A program made the position numbers and the translations under genes. Below are positions 24,502-32,518 of a DNA stretch of 38,879 nucleotides, piece after piece (positions within the stretch are counted from its first letter, which is position 1; every line of letters starts with the position of its first letter). Origin of the DNA: Candidatus Magnetocorallium paracelense. Its GTDB lineage: Bacteria; Nitrospirota; Thermodesulfovibrionia; Thermodesulfovibrionales; Magnetobacteriaceae. The stretch spans positions 1 through 38,879 of the forward strand of contig JAREWP010000009.1 in assembly GCA_029001845.1 (NCBI GenBank), given 5' to 3'. The notes under the pieces were generated by a model. The model made no database searches. It saw nothing but the letters and a program-made list of their open reading frames with translations, and was not told where the DNA came from.

Positions 24502-24579
24502 GGTGAGCATAGCTCAACTGGTCAGAGCACTGGACTGTGGCTCCAGGGGTTGGGGGTTCAAGTCCCCTTGCTCACCCCA
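24502..24579 (+). tRNA. tRNA-His (GTG anticodon)
   Basis: A full cloverleaf can be drawn. Acceptor GTGAGCA (24503-24509) pairs with TGCTCAC (24569-24575). The D arm is GCTC/GAGC, the anticodon stem CTGGA/TCCAG with loop CTGTGGC (anticodon GTG at 24537-24539), and the T arm GGGGG-TTCAAGT-CCCCT. The extra G at 24502 opposite C at 24576 is the G-1:C73 identity pair special to tRNA-His. CCA is encoded (24577-24579). It stands alone, bracketed by two repeat-A half copies. Confidence 0.96.
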
Positions 24580-24676
24580 TTCCTGTTTACATTTCCCATC
24601 CGCCTGAATCGAAAAGCAGACACCAAAAATACGCCGGTTCACTTTCTTTCGTTTTATGTGTTAACATAAATAATCG

Positions 24677-24771
24677 TAAAAACAGTAGTCAGCTATCAGC
24701 GGTCAGCCTTCAGCTAAGGAAAGAATTGATGTTATGCCAATAATAAGCTTCACCTTACGGGCGAATCTACC
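24677..24771 (+). repeat. Left half of repeat family A, abutting clpS
   Basis: Begins AAAACAGTAGTCAGCTATCA and includes CAGCCTTCAGCTAAGGAAAG and AATAAGCTTCACCTTACGGG, matching the left half of the copy at 21275. The similarity stops essentially at the clpS start codon, so the whole visible clpS leader is repeat-derived. Confidence 0.7.
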
Positions 24772-25086
24772 ATGAGCGATGACAGACTTGATTTTCAGGA
24801 AGACACAGAGTCTAAAACCAGGGAAAAGATAACGACTCCCAGTTTGTACAGAGTCTTTATTTTAAATGACGACTATACGACCATGGATTTTGTCGTCATG
24901 GTGCTCGAACAAATTTTCCATAAATCCAAAGCAGAAGCCACAAGGATTATGCTTCATGTCCATAAAAAGGGGATGGGCCTTTGCGGAGTCTTTACAAAGG
25001 AAATCGCCGAGACCAAAATGGCGAGAGTTCACGATGCAGCAAGAAAAAACAGTTTTCCGCTGAGATGTATTATGGAGAAGGAATAG
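24772..25086 (+). CDS. clpS: ClpS adaptor for N-end-rule substrates
   Basis: 104 residues. The core is conserved: [17 protein letters not shown] (26-42), where the NDDYT segment forms the N-degron pocket, and [15 protein letters not shown] with the HxxG region. ClpS binds proteins with destabilising N-terminal residues and delivers them to ClpAP for degradation. Its ATG directly abuts a repeat half copy, and no Shine-Dalgarno sequence is visible. clpA follows after 7 bp, the usual clpS-clpA order. Confidence 0.94.
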   Translation: MSDDRLDFQEDTESKTREKITTPSLYRVFILNDDYTTMDFVVMVLEQIFHKSKAEATRIMLHVHKKGMGLCGVFTKEIAETKMARVHDAARKNSFPLRCIMEKE

Positions 25087-25093
25087 AGCGCAA

Positions 25094-27397
25094 ATGATTA
25101 ATAAAGAGCTGGAGAAGACTATTGAGTCGATAATTCATGAGGCAAAGGCTCAGAAGCATGAATATCTATGTGTAGAGCATTTGCTCTATGCAATCCTGCA
25201 CGATAACAGAGGCGTAGATATAATTACGGCCTGCGGCGGTAATGTATCCAGACTCAACTCACAAATAAAGGACTTTTTTAAAGAAAACGTCCCTAAACTT
25301 GTAAAAACCAACGACTCCTATCCTCAGCTTACCATCGGTTTTCAACGTGTTCTTCAAAGGGCCATTCTTCATATACAGGCTGCCGGCAGAGTAGAGGCCG
25401 ACGCCGGAGACGTTTTAGCGGCCCTGTTAAACGAAGAGGAGTCTCATGCGGTTTTTTTTCTGAAAAAGGAAGGAATCACAAGACTCGATATTTTGAATTA
25501 CATATCGCACGGCATTCCGGGAGCCGGTAATGAGTCCGGCGCGACAGACGAAGAACCCTCCGGCAGAGGTAAAAAGCAGGCCCCTGCAGGCGATCCTCTT
25601 AAATCCTTTACCGTTGATTTGACGGACAAGGCGAAGCAGGGGGATATAGACCCCCTCATAGGTCGTGAAGGTGAATTGGAGAGGGCTATACAGATATTAA
25701 GCAGGAGACGAAAAAACAACCCCCTCTTTGTAGGCGAACCGGGAGTCGGAAAAACCGCGATAGTCGAGGGTCTGGCGCTGAAGATATTTGAAAAGGACGT
25801 GCCTGAACTGCTTGAGGGATCACGTATTTTCATGCTCGATATGGGCAGCGTACTTGCCGGTACGAAATATAGAGGCGATTTCGAAGCCAGGCTAAAATCC
25901 ACTATAGACAAACTGAAAAGGATACCTAAGGCCATGCTTTTTATCGATGAAATTCATACTGTCGTAGGAGCCGGAGCAACAAGCGGAGGCTCGATGGACG
26001 CCTCGAATATCCTGAAACCGGTGCTCGCTTCAGGTAAGCTGAGATGTATAGGATCAAGCACCTATGATGAATACAGACAGCACTTTCAAAAAGATAGAGC
26101 CCTTTCGAGACGATTTCAAAAAATCGATGTAGAAGAACCTACAATTAATGAAACCTACCGTATATTAAAGGGTTTGAAATCATATTACGAAGAGTTTCAC
26201 GGCGTAAAATTTTCTCCAAAATCGCTTTTGACCGCTGCAGAGCTCTCGGCCAGACATATAAACGACAAATTTCTGCCCGATAAGGCTATAGACGTAATAG
26301 ACGAGGCGGCGGCCCTTTTGAAACTCTCCCCCTCTTTTAAGAGGAAAAAGACGGTAACCCCTGTGGAAATAGAGAGTATTGTTTCAAAAACAGCCAATAT
26401 TCCCGCACGCAGCGTCAGCACTTCCGAAAGCGACAAACTTCAAAATCTCGCTTTTGAATTGAAGCAAAAGGTTTTCGGGCAAGATTCCGCTATCGACGCA
26501 TTGACCACATCCATAAAAAGGTCACGCGCCGGTCTTAGTTCACCTGACAAACCAATTGGCTCTTTTCTCTTCGCCGGACCCACCGGTGTGGGTAAAACAG
26601 AAATATCCAAACAGCTTGCCGAAATTTTAGGGATTAAATTCATCCGCTTCGACATGAGCGAATATATGGAAAAACATGCTGTTGCAAGGCTCATCGGAGC
26701 TCCTCCGGGATATATAGGATTCGATCAGGGAGGATTGCTGACAGAGGAAATAAGAAAGAATCCTTACTCTCTGCTTTTACTCGACGAGATCGAAAAGGCC
26801 CATGAAGATATTTTCGATATACTCCTTCAGGTAATGGATCATGCTACATTAACGGACAATAACGGGAAAAAGGCCGACTTTAGAAACACGATACTGATAA
26901 TGACATCGAATGCCGGAGCAAGGGAGATGGATAAAAACGCAATCGGCTTTGGAGAGAGAGACGATGACGGCATGTCCGAGAGCGATCATGCCATAAAGAA
27001 ACACTTCAGCCCTGAATTCAGAAATCGTCTTGATGAGATAATCACTTTCAAGCGTCTGACCACGGATATTATGGAAAAGATCGTTTTAAAATTTATCGAC
27101 GAACTGGGCATACAGCTTTCAGAGAAAAAAGTCGAAATCGATCTCTCCGATAAAGCGGTCAAGCGTCTTGCCGTAAAGGGGTACGATCATAAATTCGGGG
27201 CCAGACCGATGTCAAGAGTCATCCAGAAGGAGATTAAAGATATTTTATCTGACGAGATATTGTTCGGGCAATTGAAAAACGGCGGCAAGGTTTACATTGA
27301 TGTAAAAGATGACAGTTTCGCTTTTACCTATTCCGAAATCCGCTTTAATCGAGCAATTGAAGATAAAACGGCGAATCGGCCTCTCCTTCCTCTTTAG
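25094..27397 (+). CDS. clpA: ClpA, ATPase subunit of the ClpAP protease
   Basis: 767 residues, typical ClpA length. It has an N-domain (about 1-145) for ClpS binding, then two AAA+ modules. D1 has Walker A GEPGVGKT (~213-220) and Walker B MLFIDEIHT. D2 has GPTGVGKTE (~495-503), LLLLDEIEKAH and the pore-loop region GAPPGYIGFDQGG. A C-terminal arginine-rich sensor GARPMSR is present. ClpA unfolds proteins and feeds them to ClpP, which is not in this window. The pairing with clpS indicates N-end-rule degradation; PepN in the same window would complete peptide recycling. Confidence 0.95.
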   Translation: MINKELEKTIESIIHEAKAQKHEYLCVEHLLYAILHDNRGVDIITACGGNVSRLNSQIKDFFKENVPKLVKTNDSYPQLTIGFQRVLQRAILHIQAAGRVEADAGDVLAALLNEEESHAVFFLKKEGITRLDILNYISHGIPGAGNESGATDEEPSGRGKKQAPAGDPLKSFTVDLTDKAKQGDIDPLIGREGELERAIQILSRRRKNNPLFVGEPGVGKTAIVEGLALKIFEKDVPELLEGSRIFMLDMGSVLAGTKYRGDFEARLKSTIDKLKRIPKAMLFIDEIHTVVGAGATSGGSMDASNILKPVLASGKLRCIGSSTYDEYRQHFQKDRALSRRFQKIDVEEPTINETYRILKGLKSYYEEFHGVKFSPKSLLTAAELSARHINDKFLPDKAIDVIDEAAALLKLSPSFKRKKTVTPVEIESIVSKTANIPARSVSTSESDKLQNLAFELKQKVFGQDSAIDALTTSIKRSRAGLSSPDKPIGSFLFAGPTGVGKTEISKQLAEILGIKFIRFDMSEYMEKHAVARLIGAPPGYIGFDQGGLLTEEIRKNPYSLLLLDEIEKAHEDIFDILLQVMDHATLTDNNGKKADFRNTILIMTSNAGAREMDKNAIGFGERDDDGMSESDHAIKKHFSPEFRNRLDEIITFKRLTTDIMEKIVLKFIDELGIQLSEKKVEIDLSDKAVKRLAVKGYDHKFGARPMSRVIQKEIKDILSDEILFGQLKNGGKVYIDVKDDSFAFTYSEIRFNRAIEDKTANRPLLPL

Positions 27398-27417
27398 GAG
27401 TTGTCCGGACAGCTCCT
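27396..27417. terminator. Near-perfect 22 bp palindrome at the clpA stop
   Basis: AGGAGTTGTCC/GGACAGCTCCT overlaps the last two bases of the clpA stop codon and can form an 11 bp stem with one G-U pair and essentially no loop. No T-run follows, so it may be a terminator-like or RNA-stability hairpin, or a protein-binding site. Confidence 0.35.
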
Positions 27418-27501
27418 TAGGGTTGAGTCAAAAATATGATGAAATCTTTTAGAACAGGCCTCCAATCCCAACCGCTGTAAACATAGCGAAAGAGTAATCT
27501 C

Positions 27502-28494
27502 ATGAGTATTCCTAAGATCGCACTATTTTCCGGTAAAAATTTCAGCCAGGTTAATGTCTTACGTGACGTTATTCTGGAGGAGGGTGGCGACCCTGTTGTC
27601 TTTGATATTCAGTTAGGCGGTGAAGCAGCATCGGATATTGTTATTTCTGACAATAAAACAGCATGGAGAGGCGTGGATTTCTCCGATATCATGGCAGTTC
27701 ACATACGATGTACCTCTCCCAATACGTATCCTGCTCTGCCACCGATGCTTAACGATGTTTCATATAACGATCTCAGAACGTCTTATTTGAGAGAACAGAT
27801 TTATCAGTCCGTCACCTTCTGTTTCTTTGACTACCTGGCCTCAAGAGAAAGGCTTGTTATAAATCCGCTGACAACTGCCTATATAGATCACGACTCTAAA
27901 TCTCAATTCTACGAAAAGATGCGTTCTCATGGATTCGACGTTCCTGAGACTTTAACTACCAATGATCCCGATAGAGCCATAAAATTTATAAGCGACAGGG
28001 GAGAGGCTGTTATTAAGCCGGCCATAGGCGTCGGATCGACGAGAGTTGTAACTCCCGAGGGATTGAATCGACCGGAGGAGATTAAGAGCTGTCCCGTAAT
28101 GATTCAAAGCCGTATAGAGGGAAGTACATTAAGGGTTCACATTGTTGGCGATACAGTTGTCCTGGCACTTAAAATTATTTCCGAAGGCGGTGTGGACTCC
28201 AGGACGAACACCAGGCGGTTCGACTACATAGAGCTCCCTGACTCCGAAGAGGAGAAGATCGTCAGGGCTTCGAGAATGCTTGGCCTTCATTTTTCGGCTT
28301 GGGATATCATTGCCACTGACGATGGCAGGCATGTATATCTTGACTGTAATCCCGGTCCTTATATTATGTGGATAGGGCCTGAAAACGTCAGGGCGGTTTA
28401 CAGACAGCTTGCCCTTTATATGCTTACTTATGTAAAAACAGGCTCGATACAAAAGGCGTCGGAGAAGGTAGCGCCTTTCAGGCGTAAAGACTGA
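27502..28494 (+). CDS. RimK-like ATP-grasp ligase
   Basis: 330 residues. The ATP-grasp core runs from about residue 125: a nucleotide-binding GEAVIKPAIGVGSTRVV segment, the central VMIQSRIEGSTLRVHIVGD and the metal-binding end YLDCNPGPYIMW with the expected D-x-N acidic/amide ligands. The N-terminal ~110 residues are a small alpha/beta pre-ATP-grasp domain. Relatives (RimK, LysX, cyanophycin- and peptide-ligase types) join an amino acid or peptide to a carboxylate with ATP. The substrate cannot be named. A GAAAGAG ribosome site precedes the ATG. It lies 104 bp after clpA and is not close to the amino-acid cluster, so any link to it is speculative. Confidence 0.75.
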   Translation: MSIPKIALFSGKNFSQVNVLRDVILEEGGDPVVFDIQLGGEAASDIVISDNKTAWRGVDFSDIMAVHIRCTSPNTYPALPPMLNDVSYNDLRTSYLREQIYQSVTFCFFDYLASRERLVINPLTTAYIDHDSKSQFYEKMRSHGFDVPETLTTNDPDRAIKFISDRGEAVIKPAIGVGSTRVVTPEGLNRPEEIKSCPVMIQSRIEGSTLRVHIVGDTVVLALKIISEGGVDSRTNTRRFDYIELPDSEEEKIVRASRMLGLHFSAWDIIATDDGRHVYLDCNPGPYIMWIGPENVRAVYRQLALYMLTYVKTGSIQKASEKVAPFRRKD

Positions 28495-28528
28495 AGCCGA
28501 ATATCGAATGCAGAACAGGGAATGTTGA

Positions 28529-30781
28529 ATGATGAAGTGTTGTATCCCCTTATTTCCGTCGGGCGCCAAAAAATCGAAAAAAATTTTTCTCTCATTAGCT
28601 GTTTTTTTGTTTTTTTTCACACTCTTTTCCATGATTTCGTGTTCCGGCGGAGGCGGTGGGGGGGGCGATGACGGAGACGACACAACGGATGTAACGACAG
28701 ACGACAATGTTGACATCGGTTTATACAGTGCAATAGTCGTCGATTCCAACGACTATGTGCATATCGTTTATTACGATACCGTCAATCAGGCTCTTCAATA
28801 CAGAACCAATTTGTCCGGCAGGTGGATGACCTACACCATTGACAACGAGGGCGACACGGGATGGTATCCGTCGATGGCTGTAGATTCCGGGGACTCTTTG
28901 CATATTGCTTACTATGACGCCACACAGGGGATAGGAGACCTCAAATACGCTACAAACCGTAACGGTTTTTGGGAAATCATTGTCATAGACGGGGAAGGAT
29001 TTACAGGATGGCATCCTTCGATTACTGTCGATACAAATGACAATGTCCATATCTCTTACCACAATTCGGATGAAGGAGATTTGAAATATGCGACAAACGC
29101 TTCAGGTCTTTGGGAGACTGACACAGTGGACTCAGAGGGATATACAGGATGGTTTTCGTCCATTGCAGTGGATTCTTCAAACCGTGTACATATCAGCTAT
29201 TATGACGGTACAGAGGAAAAGGAAGATCTGAAATACGCATCCAACGCTTCCGGGGTATGGGTGTCGGAAGTACTGGACCGGTGCGGTGACACGGGCTACG
29301 ACACCTCTATTCTTATCGATTCGTTGGATAATGTGCATATCGGTTACTACGACAAATCAAATGCAGATCTGAAATATATCACAAACGCAAACGGATCGTG
29401 GAGCTCTTTTACAATAGACAACAACGGTTCTACAGGCCTGGACGCTTCGATGGCAGCGGACTCCGAGGGCAATCTCCATATAGCCTATTACAGGAGAATT
29501 GTTGCTGCTACATATGAAGTCGAGGCAGATATCTTTGCAGACGGAGAACTGAGATATGCAACCAACCGATCGGGTTCGTGGGTGTTTGAACTGCTTGACA
29601 ATACAGGAGGATTTACCGATCCCTCAGGCAATACGGGGATGAATCCGTCCATTGCCGTTGATTCGTCGGATAATATCCATATAAGCTATTACGATATAGA
29701 AAAGAGGGATATTAAATATGCCCTGGTCCGTAATAAAGACAGCTCAACCTCCGGTGATACTGTCGATATAGGGATCTACGATAACTATTTCATACCTTCA
29801 GCAGTTAATATCAACGAGGGAGACACCGTGAGGTGGACCAATTACGGCGATCATCCCCACTCGACATCGAGCGGCATCCATTGCGTGGGAGACGGTATAT
29901 GGGAGTCAGGAGAACTTACCGGCGGGGAATCCTTTTTCGCTACTTTAGAGGAGAGCGGTTATTTCTATTTTTTCTCCGATATAAACGAAGATTGTAACGA
30001 CAGCGCTATGACAGGTGTTGTTTCTGTCGGTTCCGGTTTTGAAGAGGTTACAGAAGACAAAATCACCCCTGAGATCGGAACGGCCGCAGTTTTCGATACG
30101 CAGGAGAAAGGCCATGTAGAGGGCCTTTGGAAGCAGGGAGGTTCTCTTACTCTCTCTGATTCGGAGACATCGATTTGGGGATATTACTATATCGATCTCG
30201 AGGAAACGGATTGGACAGTACCGGGCTTTCCCGAATTATTTGTAAATGTGCTGCAAAGAAGCAATGGCGCCGTGGAGATCGATTTTTCCCACCTCTCGAC
30301 ACCTGATATAATGGTTTACTCCGATTATCCCTATGACGGTCGTTTTGATTATCAGAATTCCTCTACAATCGATAAGAGTTTCGTTGAACATCTCTATTCG
30401 GACAGCAACGACTCTTCGGTGGAGTACTGCAACGTTTCCGATGAGAGCGGCGACGACTCCGTAATTCCCGCAGGTTATGTCAGTGCAAACAACATAAGAT
30501 TGGGCGCTGTGACAGATGCTGCGGAGTTGACATGGAATTCCGGCGGGGTTGAAAATACAGAATACGGCGCCTTGGCGGAGTGGGGATATTTTTCCGATAA
30601 TTTCGGTGTTCCTGTTGTTTTTGTAAAGATATGGACAGATGAAAAGGGCGGGACCGACGTCCGATTCATGAATGCCTCGGATTTATTGATAACGCTGTTT
30701 TCCGACTTCCAAAACGACGGCGCATACGATAATCAAAGCGTAACGGGCGGGGACAACCGATATGCGGAACACGGTTATTAG
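28529..30781 (+). CDS. Lipoprotein with seven propeller-type repeats and a cupredoxin-like domain
   Basis: 750 residues. A signal with lipobox SMISC gives a lipidated Cys38, followed by a Gly/Asp-rich linker. Residues ~65-405 contain seven repeats of about 45-55 residues with consensus SIAVDSsdNvHISYYD and DLKYATNasGsW plus a tGw end, consistent with a seven-bladed beta-propeller. Residues ~411-501 look like a plastocyanin-type domain (FIPSAVNINEGDTVRWTNYG, DHPHS, then AMTGVVSV). The usual copper Cys of the YxYxC motif is Phe/Ser here (YFYFFSD), so copper binding is doubtful. The last ~250 residues are unidentified. Predicted surface or periplasmic; function unknown. The region around the start resembles a dispersed ATATCGAATGCAGAACAGGG-type repeat, so the exact start (28529 or 28532) is uncertain. 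Confidence 0.75.
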   Translation: MMKCCIPLFPSGAKKSKKIFLSLAVFLFFFTLFSMISCSGGGGGGGDDGDDTTDVTTDDNVDIGLYSAIVVDSNDYVHIVYYDTVNQALQYRTNLSGRWMTYTIDNEGDTGWYPSMAVDSGDSLHIAYYDATQGIGDLKYATNRNGFWEIIVIDGEGFTGWHPSITVDTNDNVHISYHNSDEGDLKYATNASGLWETDTVDSEGYTGWFSSIAVDSSNRVHISYYDGTEEKEDLKYASNASGVWVSEVLDRCGDTGYDTSILIDSLDNVHIGYYDKSNADLKYITNANGSWSSFTIDNNGSTGLDASMAADSEGNLHIAYYRRIVAATYEVEADIFADGELRYATNRSGSWVFELLDNTGGFTDPSGNTGMNPSIAVDSSDNIHISYYDIEKRDIKYALVRNKDSSTSGDTVDIGIYDNYFIPSAVNINEGDTVRWTNYGDHPHSTSSGIHCVGDGIWESGELTGGESFFATLEESGYFYFFSDINEDCNDSAMTGVVSVGSGFEEVTEDKITPEIGTAAVFDTQEKGHVEGLWKQGGSLTLSDSETSIWGYYYIDLEETDWTVPGFPELFVNVLQRSNGAVEIDFSHLSTPDIMVYSDYPYDGRFDYQNSSTIDKSFVEHLYSDSNDSSVEYCNVSDESGDDSVIPAGYVSANNIRLGAVTDAAELTWNSGGVENTEYGALAEWGYFSDNFGVPVVFVKIWTDEKGGTDVRFMNASDLLITLFSDFQNDGAYDNQSVTGGDNRYAEHGY

Positions 30782-30800
30782 TTTTTTTATAAGCTTTAGT

Positions 30801-30835
30801 ATAGGGCGTCTAATCAGATTTTTCTTATGCCCTAT
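30801..30835. terminator. Candidate bidirectional terminator between convergent genes
   Basis: ATAGGGC at 30801-30807 and GCCCTAT at 30829-30835 form a 7 bp stem around a long AT-rich loop. It sits between the ends of the propeller lipoprotein (+) and the AAA ATPase (-) genes. The loop is large (21 bases) and neither side has a clean U-tract. Confidence 0.35.
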
Positions 30836-30872
30836 GCCTGAACAGAGATAGACAGAAAGTGTCACGCCGGTG

Positions 30873-32153
30873 CTAACTCTGTTTATCCAGCAACCACTTC
30901 CATAATGGCCTGATAATAATACGTAACCGATCGTTGGTCTCCTCATCGGTTGTATGGTCCGTCAAAATCAAACCTTCCGATAATTTATATTTCTTCATTG
31001 CCTCGATAAGTCCTTTTTTCTCTCTTTTTTCAGTCTCGGGATGAGATAAATCCATGGAAACCTGAATTGCATCGCTGATCTCAGACTGGTACTGACAGAC
31101 AAAATCGCACTCATACCTCTCCTTATGATAAAAAATGCCGGACCGCCGTCTTTTTAATTCAAGAAATACAATATTCTCCAACATCCGGCCATAGTCATTG
31201 GAAAAGCGGAAGCCTATTTGAGAACAAAAGGCAATATCGGAGCTGTATACTTTTTGGGGATTCATAATTTGCTTTTTAACAGAGTAATCATATTTCTTCA
31301 AATAGTAAAGGAGATAGGAGCTTTTAAAATATTCAAGATAATTTTTCACGGTGCTCAGGCTTTTTATGCCTGTTATTTTTAGTAACGTTTTATAGGAAAA
31401 GAGCTTGCCGGCGTTACTCATAAGATAGATGGAGAGCTGTTTTAGTTCCTCGGTGTGAGATATTTTATAGCGGGCGATAATGTCCCTGTAAAGTATATCC
31501 TGATAATACGCTTTTATAAGATTCAAATCCTTTTCCAGAGCAACCAGAGGAAACCCTCCGAATGCGATATATTCGTTAAAGCAAGATTTTATTTCCGCCT
31601 TTTTCCCTGTAGTAAGCATGTTTAAGTCATAATCGGTCTTCATAAATCTAAGATATTCCTTAAATGAAAAGGGGTACAGGTGAACAACCAGGTTTCTGCC
31701 GGTTAAAGAAGTGGCTATTTCCGAGCTTAAAAGAGTGGCGTTAGATCCTGTTATATAAATCTTTATATTCCTTTCATACATCCTGCTTAAAAATTGTTCC
31801 CATCCTTTTGTATTTTGAATTTCATCAAAGAAAAAGACAACATCTGAGGGCGATTCAGGCTGAAAGAGTTCTAAATGAAGCTGATATAATCTGTTAAAAT
31901 CTTCTCTCTCAAAGGAAGCGATTCGCTCATCGTCAAAATTAAAATAGAGACAATTACCGGTGGGCCGATTCAACTTCTCTCTTATAATGTACAACAGCGA
32001 GGACTTACCGCATCTTCTTATACCTGAAATAACGACGATCTGTCTGCTTTTCATGTATGGAGAAAGATCGATCTCCCTGTCAATCAGATATCTCTTTGAA
32101 AAAAAATCCTCTCTTTGATCCAGAAGTATTTCTTTTAATTGTTCCTCTCTCAT
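30873..32153 (-). CDS. AAA ATPase with DUF4143 C-terminal domain
   Basis: 426 residues. Walker A is GIRRCGKSS (44-52); Walker B is VVFFFDEIQN with D110-E111; sensor-type TGSNATLLSSE follows near 130. The C-terminal half (helical region, then YHKERYECDFVCQ near 345-357) is the DUF4143 module, which has a PD-(D/E)XK-like core. Such stand-alone ATPases are common in accessory DNA of bacteria and archaea; their role is not established. Transcribed alone, divergent from the Rpn gene, with a strong palindrome overlapping its probable promoter. Confidence 0.87.
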   Translation of the reverse strand: MREEQLKEILLDQREDFFSKRYLIDREIDLSPYMKSRQIVVISGIRRCGKSSLLYIIREKLNRPTGNCLYFNFDDERIASFEREDFNRLYQLHLELFQPESPSDVVFFFDEIQNTKGWEQFLSRMYERNIKIYITGSNATLLSSEIATSLTGRNLVVHLYPFSFKEYLRFMKTDYDLNMLTTGKKAEIKSCFNEYIAFGGFPLVALEKDLNLIKAYYQDILYRDIIARYKISHTEELKQLSIYLMSNAGKLFSYKTLLKITGIKSLSTVKNYLEYFKSSYLLYYLKKYDYSVKKQIMNPQKVYSSDIAFCSQIGFRFSNDYGRMLENIVFLELKRRRSGIFYHKERYECDFVCQYQSEISDAIQVSMDLSHPETEKREKKGLIEAMKKYKLSEGLILTDHTTDEETNDRLRIIIRPLWKWLLDKQS

Positions 32154-32266
32154 AATATATCGATAACTACTCCATGCAACGATTCCGTGAGTCTTCGTGA
32201 CATAGTCTGAAAAATAATATAGCCGGCGACTGAACGGCTGAAAAACCTTTCGTTGTCAAAGAACTA

Positions 32267-32296
32267 ATTATAACATAATTGTTCGTTGATAACGAA
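32267..32296 (-). promoter_or_regulatory. Candidate promoter of the AAA ATPase gene
   Basis: On the minus strand, TTCGTT (32296-32291), an 18 bp spacer, then a perfect TATAAT (32272-32267). The -35 side lies inside the palindrome at 32277-32301. Confidence 0.45.
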
Positions 32297-32301
32297 CAAT
32301 T
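32277..32301. promoter_or_regulatory. Perfect 11-3-11 palindrome, probable operator
   Basis: AATTGTTCGTT and its exact inverse AACGAACAATT flank the three bases GAT. It overlaps the spacer and -35 of the candidate AAA-ATPase promoter, the usual place for a repressor site. It could also act as a hairpin in RNA, but no gene ends nearby to need a terminator. Confidence 0.55.
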
Positions 32302-32441
32302 TTAACTGCCTCATTTTCTTATTTCCCCTTTCCAACACCCTTAAGCGTCTTCTCAATGAGAGATAACGGATTTTGGCGGACAATGTGGGAGTCAACTACA
32401 GTTTACGTGTTGAATCCATGCTCTATCACAATAAAGGGATG

Positions 32442-32470
32442 TTGATTTTTTATAGTAAAAACTATATTAT
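32442..32470 (+). promoter_or_regulatory. Candidate promoter of the Rpn-family gene
   Basis: TTGATT at 32442-32447, a 17 bp AT-rich spacer, then TATTAT at 32465-32470. Position 49 bases before the ATG at 32519 is suitable. Confidence 0.5.
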
Positions 32471-32518
32471 AAAGCTGTAATGAGTACATTATACCAATGA
32501 GTCTGAAAGTATAAAAAA

